A stretch of DNA of 33,153 bases from Candidatus Rokuibacteriota bacterium (GCA_016188625.1 JACPHL010000115.1:1-33153), one strand, 5' to 3'; shown: positions 16,812-30,946, counted from the first letter of the stretch. The notes: generated from the letters alone by a model not told the origin. Numbers and translations: made by a program.

Positions 16812-17405
16812 ATGTGTCGGCGCCGGTCGGACGCGTCCCTCTGGGTCGCCCTGGTTCTCGGGGTCCTGCTCCTCCTCGCCCCGGTGGGCGAGGCCGCGGA
16901 CCTCAAGATCTCGAACCTCGTGGTGACCAACTCGGACAAGAGCCTGATGGTCCAGGCCGTCCTCCTCGGCGCCCTCCCCGAGGGCCTGGTGGAGGGGCTC
17001 GAGACGGGGATCCCGGCGGTGGTCCGCTTCCAGGTGGAGCTCTGGCAGTACAACACCTTCTGGGTGGACCGACGGATCGCGGCCAAGGTCGTCGAGCGGC
17101 AGGTGCACTACGACATCCTCACCAAGGAGTACCGGGTGACGGCAGTGCAGGGGGAGAGCCGGGAGCCGTACGTGACGCGCGACCTCTGGGAGGCCAAGCG
17201 GGTGATCTCGGAGCTCCGGGCCCTGCACCTGGCCCCCATCGACCTCCTCAAGCTCGAGAACCTCTACTACGTCCGGCTCCGGGCCGAGATCCGACCGGCG
17301 ACCCCCGAGCCGTCCCTCACCAAGCTTCTCCCCCCCTTCCTCTCCTCGGGGGTGGAGACGTCCTGGGAGAAGTCCCCCCTCCTGACCATGAGCCGGCAGC
17401 GCTGA
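16812..17405 (+). CDS. DUF4390 family exported protein
   Basis: The 197-aa protein has an N-terminal signal peptide (positive RRR, then a leucine-rich core, cleavage likely after GEA at about residue 28). The mature part begins [22 protein letters not shown] and has [18 protein letters not shown] and the [10 protein letters not shown] strand, a pattern I associate with DUF4390. In other genomes this family is found directly upstream of an NtrY-like kinase, as here (16 nt spacing). That suggests a periplasmic role linked to the kinase, but the function is not known. ATG 16812 is the only start that preserves the signal peptide. Confidence 0.75.
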   Translation: MCRRRSDASLWVALVLGVLLLLAPVGEAADLKISNLVVTNSDKSLMVQAVLLGALPEGLVEGLETGIPAVVRFQVELWQYNTFWVDRRIAAKVVERQVHYDILTKEYRVTAVQGESREPYVTRDLWEAKRVISELRALHLAPIDLLKLENLYYVRLRAEIRPATPEPSLTKLLPPFLSSGVETSWEKSPLLTMSRQR

Positions 17406-17421
17406 GCGGGAGGGCCGCGGG

Positions 17422-19647
17422 ATGGCGATGACCCCGGAGGAGCGCGAGAAGCGGTGGCGGAACCTGGTCCTCATCAGCGTGGGCCTCTTCCTCCTGGTGG
17501 CCATGACCGCCATCGAGGTGGGGATCAAGGGGCCCAAGCTCCCCATCGCCTCCAACGTCGTCGTCATCGCCCTGTTCAACCTGAACCTCATCGTCTTCCT
17601 CCTGCTCCTCGTCCTCCTCTTCCGCAACCTGGTCAAGCTCTCCTTCGAGCGCCGCCACAAGATCCTGGGCTTCAAGTTCAAGACCAAGCTGGTGGTGGCC
17701 TTCCTCAGCCTGGCCCTGATCCCCTCCCTCCTCATCTTCCTGGTCGCCTCGAACCTCATCAACACCTCCATCGAGGGGTGGTTCAAGCTCCAGGTGGAGC
17801 GACCCCTGGACGAGTCCATGATGGTGGCCCAGGCCTTCTACGAGCGGATGCAGGACTCGGCCCTCCGCCACGGCCAGCACATCGCGCGGGGCATCATGCG
17901 CGACCGCCTCCTGGAGGAGGAGCGGCGCGAGGCCCTCATCGACTTCCTGATGGACCAGCAGGAGCAGTACGGCCTGGCCGGGATCTCGGTCTTCACCGCG
18001 GGCGGCGACGAGCTGGTCCACGTCAAGGACCCCGTCCTCTCGCCCGCCATCGCCACGGAGGCGGTGAACACCGAGCAGGTCCGGATGGGCCTGGGGGGGC
18101 GGGAGCTGACCACTCGGAAGGAGATCGCCAACGGCGACCTGATCCAGGGGATGGTCCCCATCCTGGTCTCCTTCACGGATCGGCGGGTGACGGGGGTGGT
18201 GGTCGTTTCCCACCACGTCACCGAGCGGCTCGAGGCGCGGGTCCGCGGGATCTCCACCGCCTTCCAGGAGTACAAGCAGCTCAAGCTCCTGAAGCAGCCC
18301 ATCAAGGGGATCTACATCCTCCTCTTCCTCCTGATGACCCTGATCATCGTCTTCTCGGTCACATGGTTCGGCCTGTACCTGGCCAAGGGGATCACGGTCC
18401 CCATCCAGCTCCTGGCCGAGGGGACCCGCGAGGTGGCGGCGGGGAACCTCGACTACCGCGTCCAGGTCCGCGCCGACGACGAGGTGGGAATCCTGGTGGA
18501 CTCCTTCAACAAGATGACCGGGGACCTGGCCTCCTCCAAGACCAAGCTGGAGGCGGCCTACCTCGACCTCCAGGGCAAGGCGGGCGAGCTGGAGGCGCGC
18601 CGCCGCTACACCGAGACCGTGCTGGAGGCGGTGGCCACCGGGGTTGTCTCCCTCGACGCCGAGGGGCGCCTGACCACCCTGAACCGCGCCGCCGCGCGCA
18701 TGCTCGGGCTCGCCCCCTCGCTGGCCGTGGGCCGCCCCTGGGGCCAGGCCTTCGCGGCGCCCGAGTACGAGGACCTCCGGGCCCTCATCCAGCGGATGGA
18801 CCGCCTCCGCGACGGGAGCCTCGAGCGCGAGCTCCAGCTCCCCCGGGACGGCTCGCGCCTCACCCTGCTCGCGAGCCTCACCCCCCTCCCGGGGCCCGAG
18901 GGGGAGTACCTCGGCATGGTCCTGGTCTTCGACGACCTCACCGAGCTCTTCCAGGCCCAGCGCCTGGCCGCCTGGCGGGAGGTGGCCCAGCGGATCGCCC
19001 ACGAGATCAAGAACCCCCTCACCCCGATCCAGCTCTCGGTCCAGCGCCTCCGGCGCCGGCTGACGGGCCGGGTGCCCGAGGAGGAGGCCCTCCTCGAGGA
19101 GTGCACGGGGACCATCGTGGGGGAGGTGGAGGGGCTCCGGCGGCTCGTGGAGGAGTTCTCCCGCTTCGCCCGGATGCCGAGCCCGGACCCGCGGCCGACC
19201 GATCTCGCGCGGCTCGTGGACGGGGTGGTCGCCCTCTACGCCGAGACCCACCCGGGGGTCGCCCTCCGGACCGCCTTCGCCCCCGACCTCCCGCCGGCCG
19301 AGGTGGACGGCGACCAGCTGAAGCGCGCCCTCCTGAACCTCCTCGACAACGCCGTGGAGGCGGGGGCCGCCGAGGTGGAGCTCAAGACGGTGTGGCGGCC
19401 TGGCGAGCCGCGGGTCCGGGTGGAGGTCGCCGACGACGGATCGGGGATCCCGCCCGAGGCGCGCGAGAAGCTCTTCCACCCCTACTTCTCGACCAAGGCC
19501 GCGGGGATGGGCCTCGGCCTCCCCATCGTGCACCAGATCGTCACCGACCACGGCGGCCAGATCTGGGCCGAGGAGAACCGGCCGCGGGGGAGCCGGTTCG
19601 TCCTGGAGCTGCCGCTGTCCCGGGAGCGGGTCGAGGAGACCGCGTGA
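17422..19647 (+). CDS. NtrY-like membrane sensor histidine kinase
   Basis: The 741-aa kinase has membrane segments at about 14-34, 43-67 and 88-110, an extracytoplasmic sensor region (about 112-293) and another membrane segment (296-318). A HAMP domain (to about 372), a PAS domain (about 390-500) and the catalytic core follow. The H-box is RIAHEIKNPLTPIQ (His527), the N-box LLNLLDNAVEA, then DDGSGIP, the F-box PYFSTK and GMGLGLPIV. Such kinases phosphorylate a sigma-54-dependent regulator, and one is encoded 10 nt downstream. The signal sensed is unknown; nitrogen control is only one possibility. Confidence 0.9.
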   Translation: MAMTPEEREKRWRNLVLISVGLFLLVAMTAIEVGIKGPKLPIASNVVVIALFNLNLIVFLLLLVLLFRNLVKLSFERRHKILGFKFKTKLVVAFLSLALIPSLLIFLVASNLINTSIEGWFKLQVERPLDESMMVAQAFYERMQDSALRHGQHIARGIMRDRLLEEERREALIDFLMDQQEQYGLAGISVFTAGGDELVHVKDPVLSPAIATEAVNTEQVRMGLGGRELTTRKEIANGDLIQGMVPILVSFTDRRVTGVVVVSHHVTERLEARVRGISTAFQEYKQLKLLKQPIKGIYILLFLLMTLIIVFSVTWFGLYLAKGITVPIQLLAEGTREVAAGNLDYRVQVRADDEVGILVDSFNKMTGDLASSKTKLEAAYLDLQGKAGELEARRRYTETVLEAVATGVVSLDAEGRLTTLNRAAARMLGLAPSLAVGRPWGQAFAAPEYEDLRALIQRMDRLRDGSLERELQLPRDGSRLTLLASLTPLPGPEGEYLGMVLVFDDLTELFQAQRLAAWREVAQRIAHEIKNPLTPIQLSVQRLRRRLTGRVPEEEALLEECTGTIVGEVEGLRRLVEEFSRFARMPSPDPRPTDLARLVDGVVALYAETHPGVALRTAFAPDLPPAEVDGDQLKRALLNLLDNAVEAGAAEVELKTVWRPGEPRVRVEVADDGSGIPPEAREKLFHPYFSTKAAGMGLGLPIVHQIVTDHGGQIWAEENRPRGSRFVLELPLSRERVEETA

Positions 19648-19657
19648 GGGGGAGGCG

Positions 19658-21043
<1,386 letters not shown>

Positions 21044-21081
21044 GGCGCCTCCCCGCCCGGCGAGGCGCCGCGAGATCGGGC

Positions 21082-21109
21082 TTGACAAATCGCCGGGCGC
21101 GGGTATGTT
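21082..21109 (+). promoter_or_regulatory. Promoter of the pyr operon
   Basis: A perfect -35 TTGACA (21082-21087), 16 nt spacer, and -10 TATGTT (21104-21109; four of six) stand in the gap after the response regulator. The expected transcription start, near 21116, is just before the PyrR binding loop. Confidence 0.75.
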
Positions 21110-21120
21110 TGTGTTGATGG

Positions 21121-21786
<666 letters not shown>

Positions 21787-21814
21787 GTCGCGGGGCAGGG
21801 TAAGGAGGCGCGCC

Positions 21815-22753
21815 ATGGGGCTCAGGGGGAAGGACCTCATCGAGGTGCGGGGCCTCGAGCCGGCCGAGATCGAGCTGATCCTGGACACGGCCGAGTCGAT
21901 GAAGGAGATCGCCTCGCGGGCGATCAAGAAGGTCCCGACCCTCCGCGGCAAGACCGTGGTCAACCTGTTCCTCGAGCCCTCCACCCGCACCCGGACCTCC
22001 TTCGAGATCGCCGGGAAGTGGCTCTCGGCCGACGTCGTCAACGTCTCCGGCTCGGCCTCCAGCGTGGTCAAGGGCGAGACCCTCATGGACACCGCCAAGA
22101 ACCTCGAGGCGATGAGCCCGGACTGCGTGGTGATCCGCCACGCCATGGCCGGGGCCCCGCACATGCTCGCCCGCGCCCTCCGCGCCGCCATCATCAACGC
22201 CGGGGACGGGGCCCACGAGCACCCGACCCAGGCCCTCCTGGACCTCCTCACCATCCGGGAGAAGAAGGGGCACCTGGACGGGCTCAAGGCCGCCATCGTG
22301 GGGGACATCGCCCACAGCCGGGTGGCCCGCTCCAACATCTACGGGATGCGGAAGATGGGGATGACGGTGACCGTGGCCGGGCCGCCGACCCTGATCCCGC
22401 CGGGGGTGGAGGAGCTGGGGGTGAAGGTGGCCCACCGCCTCGAGGAGGCGATCCGTGACGTGGACGTCGTCATGATGCTCCGCCTCCAGCAGGAGCGGAT
22501 GCAGGCGGCCCTGATCCCCTCCCTCCGCGAGTACGCCCGGCTCTGGGGGCTGACCCTGGACAGGCTGGCCGCGGCGCGGGAGGACGTCCTCATCATGCAC
22601 CCGGGGCCGGTGAACCGGGGGGTCGAGCTGGCCCCGGAGGTGGCCGACAGCCGCTACTCGGTCATCCTGGACCAGGTGGCCAACGGCGTCGCGGTCCGGA
22701 TGGCGCTCCTCTACCTCCTCATCGGCGGCAAGCCCGCCGAGGCCGGCGCGTGA
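21815..22753 (+). CDS. pyrB: Aspartate carbamoyltransferase catalytic subunit
   Basis: The 312-aa enzyme condenses carbamoyl phosphate and aspartate, the second step of UMP synthesis. The carbamoyl-phosphate site is [11 protein letters not shown] (residues 54-64), the active-site loop [30 protein letters not shown] and [10 protein letters not shown]. No regulatory subunit gene pyrI is present; control therefore probably comes from PyrR and from the carbamoyl phosphate synthetase. It starts at ATG 21815, 28 nt after pyrR, with AAGGAGG upstream. Confidence 0.97.
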   Translation: MGLRGKDLIEVRGLEPAEIELILDTAESMKEIASRAIKKVPTLRGKTVVNLFLEPSTRTRTSFEIAGKWLSADVVNVSGSASSVVKGETLMDTAKNLEAMSPDCVVIRHAMAGAPHMLARALRAAIINAGDGAHEHPTQALLDLLTIREKKGHLDGLKAAIVGDIAHSRVARSNIYGMRKMGMTVTVAGPPTLIPPGVEELGVKVAHRLEEAIRDVDVVMMLRLQQERMQAALIPSLREYARLWGLTLDRLAAAREDVLIMHPGPVNRGVELAPEVADSRYSVILDQVANGVAVRMALLYLLIGGKPAEAGA

Positions 22754-22763
22754 GGGGCGGGCC

Positions 22764-24065
22764 GTGGACCTGATCATCAAGGGCGGGCGGGTGGTCGATC
22801 CGGCCAACGGCCTGGACGGGGTCGCCGACGTCCTGATCCTGGACGGCCGGATCGCCCGGGTGGAACGGGGGCTCGAACCCCCCGAGGGGACCCCGGCCGT
22901 CGAGGCTGCCGGGAAGGTCGTCGCCCCCGGGTTCATCGACCTGCACGTCCACCTCCGCGAGCCCGGCGAGGAGTACAAGGAGACCGTGGCCACCGGCACC
23001 CGCGCCGCGGCCGCCGGCGGGTTCACCGCGGTCGTCGCCATGGCCAACACCCTCCCCGTGAACGACACCCGCGCCGTCACCGACTACATCCTGGCCCAGG
23101 CCCGGGCCGACGGGGTCGTCCGCGTCTACCCCGTCGGCGCGGTCTCCAAGGGGCTCCGGGGGGAGGAGCTCGCCGAGCTCGGGGAGCTGGCCGAGGCCGG
23201 GTGCGTCGCCTACTCCGACGACGGCCAGCCGGTCATGGACTCGGCCCTCCTCCGCCGGGCCCTCGAGTACGCCCAGGCCTTCGCCAAGCCGATCATCTCC
23301 CACGCCGAGGACGCCCACCTCGCGGCCGACGGGGTCATGCACGAGGGGTTCGTCTCCACCGACCTCGGCCTCAGGGGGATCCCGGCCGCGGCCGAGGAGG
23401 TCATGGTCGCCCGCGACATCGCCCTGGCGGAGCTGACCGGAACCCCGATCCACATCGCCCACGTCTCCACCGCCGGGGCCGTCCGGCTGATCCGGGACGC
23501 CAAGGGCCGCGGGGTCCCGGTGACCGCCGAGGTCACCCCGCACCACCTCCTCCTCACCGACGAGGCGGTCCGCGGCTTCGACCCCAACACCAAGATGAAG
23601 CCGCCCCTGCGGGGGAAGCGCGACGTCGAGGCGTTGCGCGAGGCCCTGGCCGACGGGACCCTGGACGCCATCGCCACCGACCACGCCCCCCACGCCCTGG
23701 CCGACAAGGAGGTGGAGTACGACCTGGCCGCCTTCGGGATCGTCGGCCTCGAGACGGCCGTCCCCCTCGGCCTCACCCACCTGGTCCGGGAGGGGGTCCT
23801 GGACCTCCCGGCCTTCATCGCCCGGCTCACCGTGGGGCCGGCGCGGATCCTGGACCTGCCGCTCGGGACCCTGAGCCCCGGCGCGCCCGGGGACGTCACC
23901 GTCCTGGACCTCGACCGGGAGCTGGTCATCGACCCCTCCCGCTTCTACTCCAGGAGCCGGAACACCCCCTTCGGGGGGTGGCGCTGCGTCGGGGCGCCCT
24001 GGATGACGATCGTCGGGGGACGGGTCGTGATGTGGGAGCGCGTGATCAAGGGGGGGACGAGGTGA
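22764..24065 (+). CDS. pyrC: Dihydroorotase (class I)
   Basis: The 433-aa zinc amidohydrolase closes carbamoyl aspartate to dihydroorotate, the third step of the pathway. Metal and catalytic motifs are in order: [10 protein letters not shown] (His61, His63), [30 protein letters not shown] and the catalytic Asp in ATDHAPHA. The intact metal site argues for an active enzyme rather than the inactive PyrC' partner of ATCase. GTG 22764 lies 10 nt after pyrB. The stop shares GTGA with the carA start. Confidence 0.96.
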   Translation: MDLIIKGGRVVDPANGLDGVADVLILDGRIARVERGLEPPEGTPAVEAAGKVVAPGFIDLHVHLREPGEEYKETVATGTRAAAAGGFTAVVAMANTLPVNDTRAVTDYILAQARADGVVRVYPVGAVSKGLRGEELAELGELAEAGCVAYSDDGQPVMDSALLRRALEYAQAFAKPIISHAEDAHLAADGVMHEGFVSTDLGLRGIPAAAEEVMVARDIALAELTGTPIHIAHVSTAGAVRLIRDAKGRGVPVTAEVTPHHLLLTDEAVRGFDPNTKMKPPLRGKRDVEALREALADGTLDAIATDHAPHALADKEVEYDLAAFGIVGLETAVPLGLTHLVREGVLDLPAFIARLTVGPARILDLPLGTLSPGAPGDVTVLDLDRELVIDPSRFYSRSRNTPFGGWRCVGAPWMTIVGGRVVMWERVIKGGTR

Positions 24066-25186
24066 GGGCGCTCCTGGCCCTGGCGGACGGGCGGCTCTTC
24101 GAGGGGGAGGCCTTCGGGGCCCCCGGCGAGACGGCGGGGGAGGTCGTCTTCAACACCGCCATGACCGGCTACCAGGAGATCCTGACCGACCCCTCCTACA
24201 GGGGGCAGCTCGTGGTTATGACCTCCCCCCACATCGGGAACACCGGGGTCAACCCCGAGGACGTGGAGTCCCATCGCCCCTGGGTGGAGGGGTTCATCGT
24301 GCGGGAGGCCTGCCCGGCCCCCTCGAGCTGGCGGGCGACGGCGAGCCTGGAGACCTATCTCCGGGAGCACGGGATCGTGGGGATCGAGGGGATCGACACC
24401 CGCGCCCTGACCCGCCACCTCCGCGACCAAGGGGCGCAGCAGGCGGTCCTCTCCACCGTGGACCTCGACCCCGAGAGCCTCCGGGCCAAGGCCCGGGCCC
24501 TCCCCAGCCTGGTCGGGCAGGACCTGGTGAAGGAGGTGACCTGCCAGGCCGCCTACGCCTGGAGGGAGGCGATCTGGGAGCTGGGCAGGGGATACCTCGC
24601 CCCGCCGGCCGCCCGGCACCGGGTGGTCGCGTACGACTGCGGGATCAAGCGGAACATCCTCCGCCAGCTCGCCGCCGTCGGGTGCGAGGTCACCGTGGTC
24701 CCCGCCTTCACCCCCGCCGCCGAGGTCCTGGCCCTCGCGCCCGACGGCGTCCTCCTCAGCAACGGCCCCGGGGACCCCGAGGCGGTCGGCTACCTCATCG
24801 AGGCGGTCCGCCAGCTCCTCGGGCGGCTCCCCATCTTCGGGATCTGCCTCGGCCACCAGATCCTGGGGCTCGCCTTCGGGGGGCGGACCTACAAGCTCCC
24901 GTTCGGTCACCACGGGGCGAACCACCCGGTCCGGGACCTGGCCACGGGACGGGTGGAGATCACCACCCAGAACCACGGCTTCGCGGTGGAGTCGGACTCG
25001 CTCGAGCGGCTGGGCCTCGATCTGACCCACGTCAACCTCAACGACGGGACCTGTGAGGGGATGCGCCACCGGGAGCTGCCGGTCTTCTCGGTCCAGTACC
25101 ACCCCGAGGCCTCCCCCGGCCCGCACGACTCGCACTATCTCTTCCCGCGGTTCGTCCAGCTCATGGACGCCGCGAAAGGCAGGTGA
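24062..25186 (+). CDS. carA: Carbamoyl-phosphate synthase small (glutaminase) subunit
   Basis: The 374-aa subunit hydrolyses glutamine and passes ammonia to CarB. The N-terminal domain shows [21 protein letters not shown]; the class I amidotransferase domain has [12 protein letters not shown], the nucleophile Cys262 in FGICLGHQ, and the His/Glu pair in [12 protein letters not shown]. The usual length is present. GTG 24062 overlaps the pyrC stop by 4 nt. It is separated from carB by an 89-aa unknown gene and an inserted module, whereas carA and carB are normally adjacent or close. Confidence 0.96.
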   Translation: MRALLALADGRLFEGEAFGAPGETAGEVVFNTAMTGYQEILTDPSYRGQLVVMTSPHIGNTGVNPEDVESHRPWVEGFIVREACPAPSSWRATASLETYLREHGIVGIEGIDTRALTRHLRDQGAQQAVLSTVDLDPESLRAKARALPSLVGQDLVKEVTCQAAYAWREAIWELGRGYLAPPAARHRVVAYDCGIKRNILRQLAAVGCEVTVVPAFTPAAEVLALAPDGVLLSNGPGDPEAVGYLIEAVRQLLGRLPIFGICLGHQILGLAFGGRTYKLPFGHHGANHPVRDLATGRVEITTQNHGFAVESDSLERLGLDLTHVNLNDGTCEGMRHRELPVFSVQYHPEASPGPHDSHYLFPRFVQLMDAAKGR

Positions 25187-25190
25187 GCCG

Positions 25191-25460
25191 ATGCCCCGTT
25201 ACTTCATCTCGTACCGGAAGACCGAGGGGCTCGGGCAGAAGCCCGAGTGGGGGAGCTTCACCACCGAGTCGGACCTGGCCCTGGAGGCCCACGCCATCCG
25301 CGAGCGGGTGGAGCGGCGCCTCCAGGTCCTGGGCGAGCAGCTCGTCGGGGGCGGCGAGGTCTTCTGGCTCGGCCAGGGCCCGCTCGACGAGTTCTTCGTC
25401 CGGCGGGAGGAGGCCTCCCCGGAGGTCACCGTCGTCTACGGCCTCATCCAGGAGCGCTGA
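25191..25460 (+). CDS. Unknown 89-aa protein between carA and carB
   Basis: A small open frame from ATG 25191, 4 nt after the carA stop, has the same GC-rich codon use as the operon. The protein begins MPRYFISYRKTEGLGQKPEW, is charged, has no membrane segment or signal peptide, and includes a central helix-prone stretch (ALEAHAIRERVERRLQVLGEQL) and a C-terminal part with alternating hydrophobic residues (VTVVYGLIQER). I do not recognise a family. Its tight fit between carA and carB indicates co-translation, and therefore a possible role connected with pyrimidine synthesis. Confidence 0.6.
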   Translation: MPRYFISYRKTEGLGQKPEWGSFTTESDLALEAHAIRERVERRLQVLGEQLVGGGEVFWLGQGPLDEFFVRREEASPEVTVVYGLIQER

Positions 25461-25469
25461 CGGCGTCCC

Positions 25470-25586
25470 ATGCCTAAGCGCACGGACTTACGCAAGATCC
25501 TCATCATCGGCTCAGGGCCCATTGTGATCGGGCAGGCGTGCGAGTTCGACTACTCGGGGACCCGGGCGTACACGGCCGGCAAATGA
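25470..25586 (+). pseudogene. Truncated first copy of the carB 5' end
   Basis: ATG 25470 encodes 38 aa. The first 31 residues ([20 protein letters not shown], then [11 protein letters not shown]) are the same as the start of carB at 26155; then RAYTAGK and a TGA follow. Against the second copy, the first 54 nt differ at 11 positions that leave the protein unchanged apart from the ATG/GTG start, while the next 40 nt are identical. It is the severed original start, or a transferred one. Its TGA overlaps the ATG of the nucleotidyltransferase. Confidence 0.88.
25524..25563 (+). repeat. Direct repeat, left copy (carB codons)
   Basis: Forty nucleotides are identical to 26209-26248. Weaker identity continues for about 14 nt beyond the right end, as expected for homologous coding sequence. 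Confidence 0.95.
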
Positions 25587-25903
25587 CCCTGGAACAGCAG
25601 ATCGAGTGCATCGTCAGGCAGATCGTTGAGGGGTACCGACCTCTGAAGGTTATCCTCTTCGGCTCGCACGCCTACGGCGAACCCACAGAGGACAGCGACC
25701 TTGATCTTTTGATCGTGAAGGAGACGTCCGAGCGGTTCATCGACCGGTGGGTTGCGGTCCAGGAGTTGATCGCGGATCCCGAACGGCGGATCCCCGTGGA
25801 GTCGATCGTGGTGACTCCTGGCGAGCTGCAGCGGCATCTGACCCGCGGGGATCAGTTTTTCCAGGAGATCGTCGCCCGCGGGAAGCTCCTCTATGCCGCG
25901 TGA
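25583..25903 (+). CDS. Small nucleotidyltransferase (MNT-type, polymerase beta-like fold)
   Basis: The 106-aa protein from ATG 25583 has the minimal nucleotidyltransferase motif [21 protein letters not shown] (GS...SDxDL), with the two metal-binding aspartates, and a third acidic region around VESIVV. Such stand-alone domains frequently act as antitoxins of HEPN toxins by AMPylation, or occur as orphans. No HEPN partner is next to it; the following gene is a 67-aa unknown. The ATG overlaps the stop of the truncated carB (ATGA), which makes it coupled to the pyr operon. Base composition is lower in GC than the neighbours, consistent with acquisition. Confidence 0.82.
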   Translation: MTLEQQIECIVRQIVEGYRPLKVILFGSHAYGEPTEDSDLDLLIVKETSERFIDRWVAVQELIADPERRIPVESIVVTPGELQRHLTRGDQFFQEIVARGKLLYAA

Positions 25904-25934
25904 GGAATCCCGCTATCCCGGGGATTGGCTGAGG

Positions 25935-25950
25935 AGGAGGTGATCACCTC
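25935..25950 (+). promoter_or_regulatory. Extended Shine-Dalgarno within a perfect palindrome
   Basis: AGGAGGTGATCA (25935-25946) is complementary over its whole length to the conserved 3' end of bacterial 16S rRNA. It overlaps a perfect 14-nt palindrome, GAGGTGATCACCTC (25937-25950), that stops immediately before the GTG at 25951. The site sets the start of the 67-aa gene. Confidence 0.75.
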
Positions 25951-26154
25951 GTGATCAGAGACGGCCACGACTTCCTGGAATGGCTCCACCGGATCAGGGA
26001 GGAGCACGCGCGCGAGCGTGAAAAGATGACGGACAAGGAGGTGATCGCGCAGATTCAAGCGGAGGCCAAGGGACTGCTGGACGAGGCAGGGTACACGCTC
26101 AAGCCCGCCCCGGATGGTCCGGGCAATCGGATCGTCAAGCGGGGGGAGGCCTGA
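25951..26154 (+). CDS. Unknown 67-aa protein of the inserted module
   Basis: GTG 25951, behind an unusually strong ribosome binding site, opens a 67-aa frame: MIRDGHDFLEWLHRIREEHA then REREKMTDKEVIAQIQAEAK and a basic tail. It is charged and mostly helical in appearance, without membrane segment. Short proteins with an R.EE...E.KGMT-like helix accompany small toxin-antitoxin-type genes, but I cannot assign a family. It follows the nucleotidyltransferase by 47 nt and its TGA abuts the GTG of carB, so it lies in the operon. Confidence 0.65.
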   Translation: MIRDGHDFLEWLHRIREEHAREREKMTDKEVIAQIQAEAKGLLDEAGYTLKPAPDGPGNRIVKRGEA

Positions 26155-29288
<3,134 letters not shown>

Positions 29289-29302
<14 letters not shown>

Positions 29303-30002
29303 GGCGCGCGACCGGCTCATCGTGGCCCTGGACGTGGATTCGCTCGCCCGGGCCGAGGAGTTGGTGACCGCCCTCGCGCCGCTGGTGACGACCTTCAAGG
29401 TGGGGGGGCCGCTCTTCACCGCGGCCGGGCCCGCGGCGGTCGAGCTGGTCCGAAAGCGCGGGGGGAAGGTCTTCCTCGACCTCAAGTACCACGACATCCC
29501 CGCCGCGGTGGCGGGCGCGGTGCGGGGGGCCGCGCGCCTCGGGGTGGCGATGCTCACCGTCCATGCCTCGGGGGGCTCGGCGATGCTCCGCGCCGCGGCG
29601 GAGGCCGCCGGCGAGAGCCGGGCCGAGGGGCGGCCGCTGGTCCTGGCCGTGACGCTCCTGACCAGCCTGGACCGGCGGGCCCTGCATCGCGAGCTCCGGA
29701 TCCCCGCCACCGAGGAGGCCCAGGTCCTCCACCTGGCCCAACTCGCGCGCGAGGCCGGCTGTGACGGGTGCGTGGCCTCTCCCCGCGAGCTCCAGCCGCT
29801 CCGTCGGCTCCTGGGCCGCGACTGGGTCGTCGTGACCCCGGGGATCCGACCGGAGGCGGTGGCCGGGGACGATCAGGCCCGCGTGGCCTCGCCCGAGGCC
29901 GCCATCGCCGCCGGGGCCGATTACCTGGTGGTTGGGCGGCCGATCACCGCGGCCCCGGACCCGGCGAAGGCCGCCGCCGGGATCCTGGAGGCGATCCGGT
30001 GA
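29289..30002 (+). CDS. pyrF: Orotidine 5'-phosphate decarboxylase
   Basis: The 237-aa TIM barrel makes UMP from OMP, the last step of the pathway. It has [22 protein letters not shown], the catalytic DLKYHDIP (usual form DLKFHDIP), [34 protein letters not shown] and the phosphate-binding [12 protein letters not shown]. The length is that of the bacterial short form. ATG 29289 overlaps the carB end by 14 nt; GTGA joins it to pyrE. Confidence 0.96.
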
Positions 30003-30583
30003 GGGACGAGCGGGCGCTCCTCGAGCTCTTCGAGGGCACGGGGGCCCTCCTCCGCGGTCACTTCCGCCTCACCTCGGGGCTCCACTCCGAGGTCTACCTC
30101 CAGTGCGCCCTCGTCCTCCAGCACCCGAGCTACGCGGGGGAGCTGGGGGCCCAGCTCGCCGACGCCTTCCGGGGGGCGGGGGCGGAGGCGGTGGTCGCCC
30201 CGGCGATCGGCGGGATCCTGGTCGCCCACGAGGTGGCCCGCGCTCTCGGCGTCCGCGGCCTCTTCACCGAGCGGGAGGACGGCCGGATGCGCCTGCGCCG
30301 GGGGTTCAGCCTCCGGGGCGGCGAGCGGGTCCTGGTCGTCGAGGACGTGATCACCACGGGCGGCTCGACCCGCGAGGTGATCCGGGCCGTGGAGGAGGCG
30401 GGGGCGAAGGTCGTCGGGGTGGGGGCCCTGGTGGATCGGAGCGGGGGGAAGGCCGAGTTCTCCGTCCCACGGACGGCCCTCCTCTCCCTGGCCCTCCCCA
30501 ACTACCCGCCGGAGAGCTGCCCCCTGTGCGCGAGAGGGCTCCCCGCGGTCAAGCTGGGGAGCCGCCCGGCGACGGAGGGGTGA
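29999..30583 (+). CDS. pyrE: Orotate phosphoribosyltransferase
   Basis: The 194-aa enzyme attaches PRPP-derived ribose phosphate to orotate. The PRPP loop is VLVVEDVITTGGSTREVI, with HFRLTSGLHSEVYLQ, APAIGGILVAHEVAR and LFTEREDGRMRLRRGF. The C-terminus ESCPLCARGLPAVKLGSRPA resembles the Thermus-type subfamily with its CPLC segment. GTG 29999 was chosen because it overlaps the pyrF stop as GTGA and gives the standard start; the frame is open further upstream. The order pyrF-pyrE completes the set of de novo genes except pyrD, which is not in the window. Confidence 0.95.
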   Translation: MRDERALLELFEGTGALLRGHFRLTSGLHSEVYLQCALVLQHPSYAGELGAQLADAFRGAGAEAVVAPAIGGILVAHEVARALGVRGLFTEREDGRMRLRRGFSLRGGERVLVVEDVITTGGSTREVIRAVEEAGAKVVGVGALVDRSGGKAEFSVPRTALLSLALPNYPPESCPLCARGLPAVKLGSRPATEG

Positions 30584-30587
30584 GCCG

Positions 30588-30944
30588 CTGAGCCGCGAGC
30601 AAGGGGTCAAGGCCGACGGGATCCCCTTCAACCACGCCAGCGAGCGGGAGTTCGCCGAGCTGCTCAGCTACTACGGGGTGGCCTGGCAGTACGAGCCCCA
30701 GACCTTCCCGCTGGAGTGGGACGAGGCCGGCCGGGTCACCGAGGCCTTCACTCCCGACTTCTACCTCCCCGAGGAGGACCTCTACATCGAGCTGACGACG
30801 AAGCAGCAGCGGCTCATCACCGAGAAGCACCGGAAGATCCGGAAGCTCCAGGCCCTCCACCCGGACGTCCGGATCAAGCTCCTCCGGCGCCAGGACTACC
30901 TGGCCCTGGCCCGGCGGTTCGGCTGGCGGCCCCCGGAGCCCTAG
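30588..30944 (+). CDS. Unknown protein with a restriction-endonuclease-like motif, probable CTG start
   Basis: An open frame runs from just after pyrE to 30944 (118 codons). It has no ATG, GTG or TTG before GTG 30678, but a CTG at 30588 sits 7 nt after GGAGGGG. The upstream part (FNHASEREFAELLSYYGVAW) reads on smoothly into the rest, which suggests that CTG is used. The region TPDFYLPEEDLYIELTTKQ resembles the D-xn-E-x-K active site of PD-(D/E)XK nucleases, with Thr where Lys is usual and Lys two residues later. I recall similar proteins next to hpt in other bacteria, but the function is not established. It ends 3 nt before a MITE-like element. Confidence 0.65.
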   Translation: MSREQGVKADGIPFNHASEREFAELLSYYGVAWQYEPQTFPLEWDEAGRVTEAFTPDFYLPEEDLYIELTTKQQRLITEKHRKIRKLQALHPDVRIKLLRRQDYLALARRFGWRPPEP

Positions 30945-30946
30945 GG

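Noticed and set aside
16805-17431. Open frame starting at the ATG 7 nt before the DUF4390 start
   Set aside because: It is a different frame with low-complexity translation; the DUF4390 frame has a signal peptide and family pattern.
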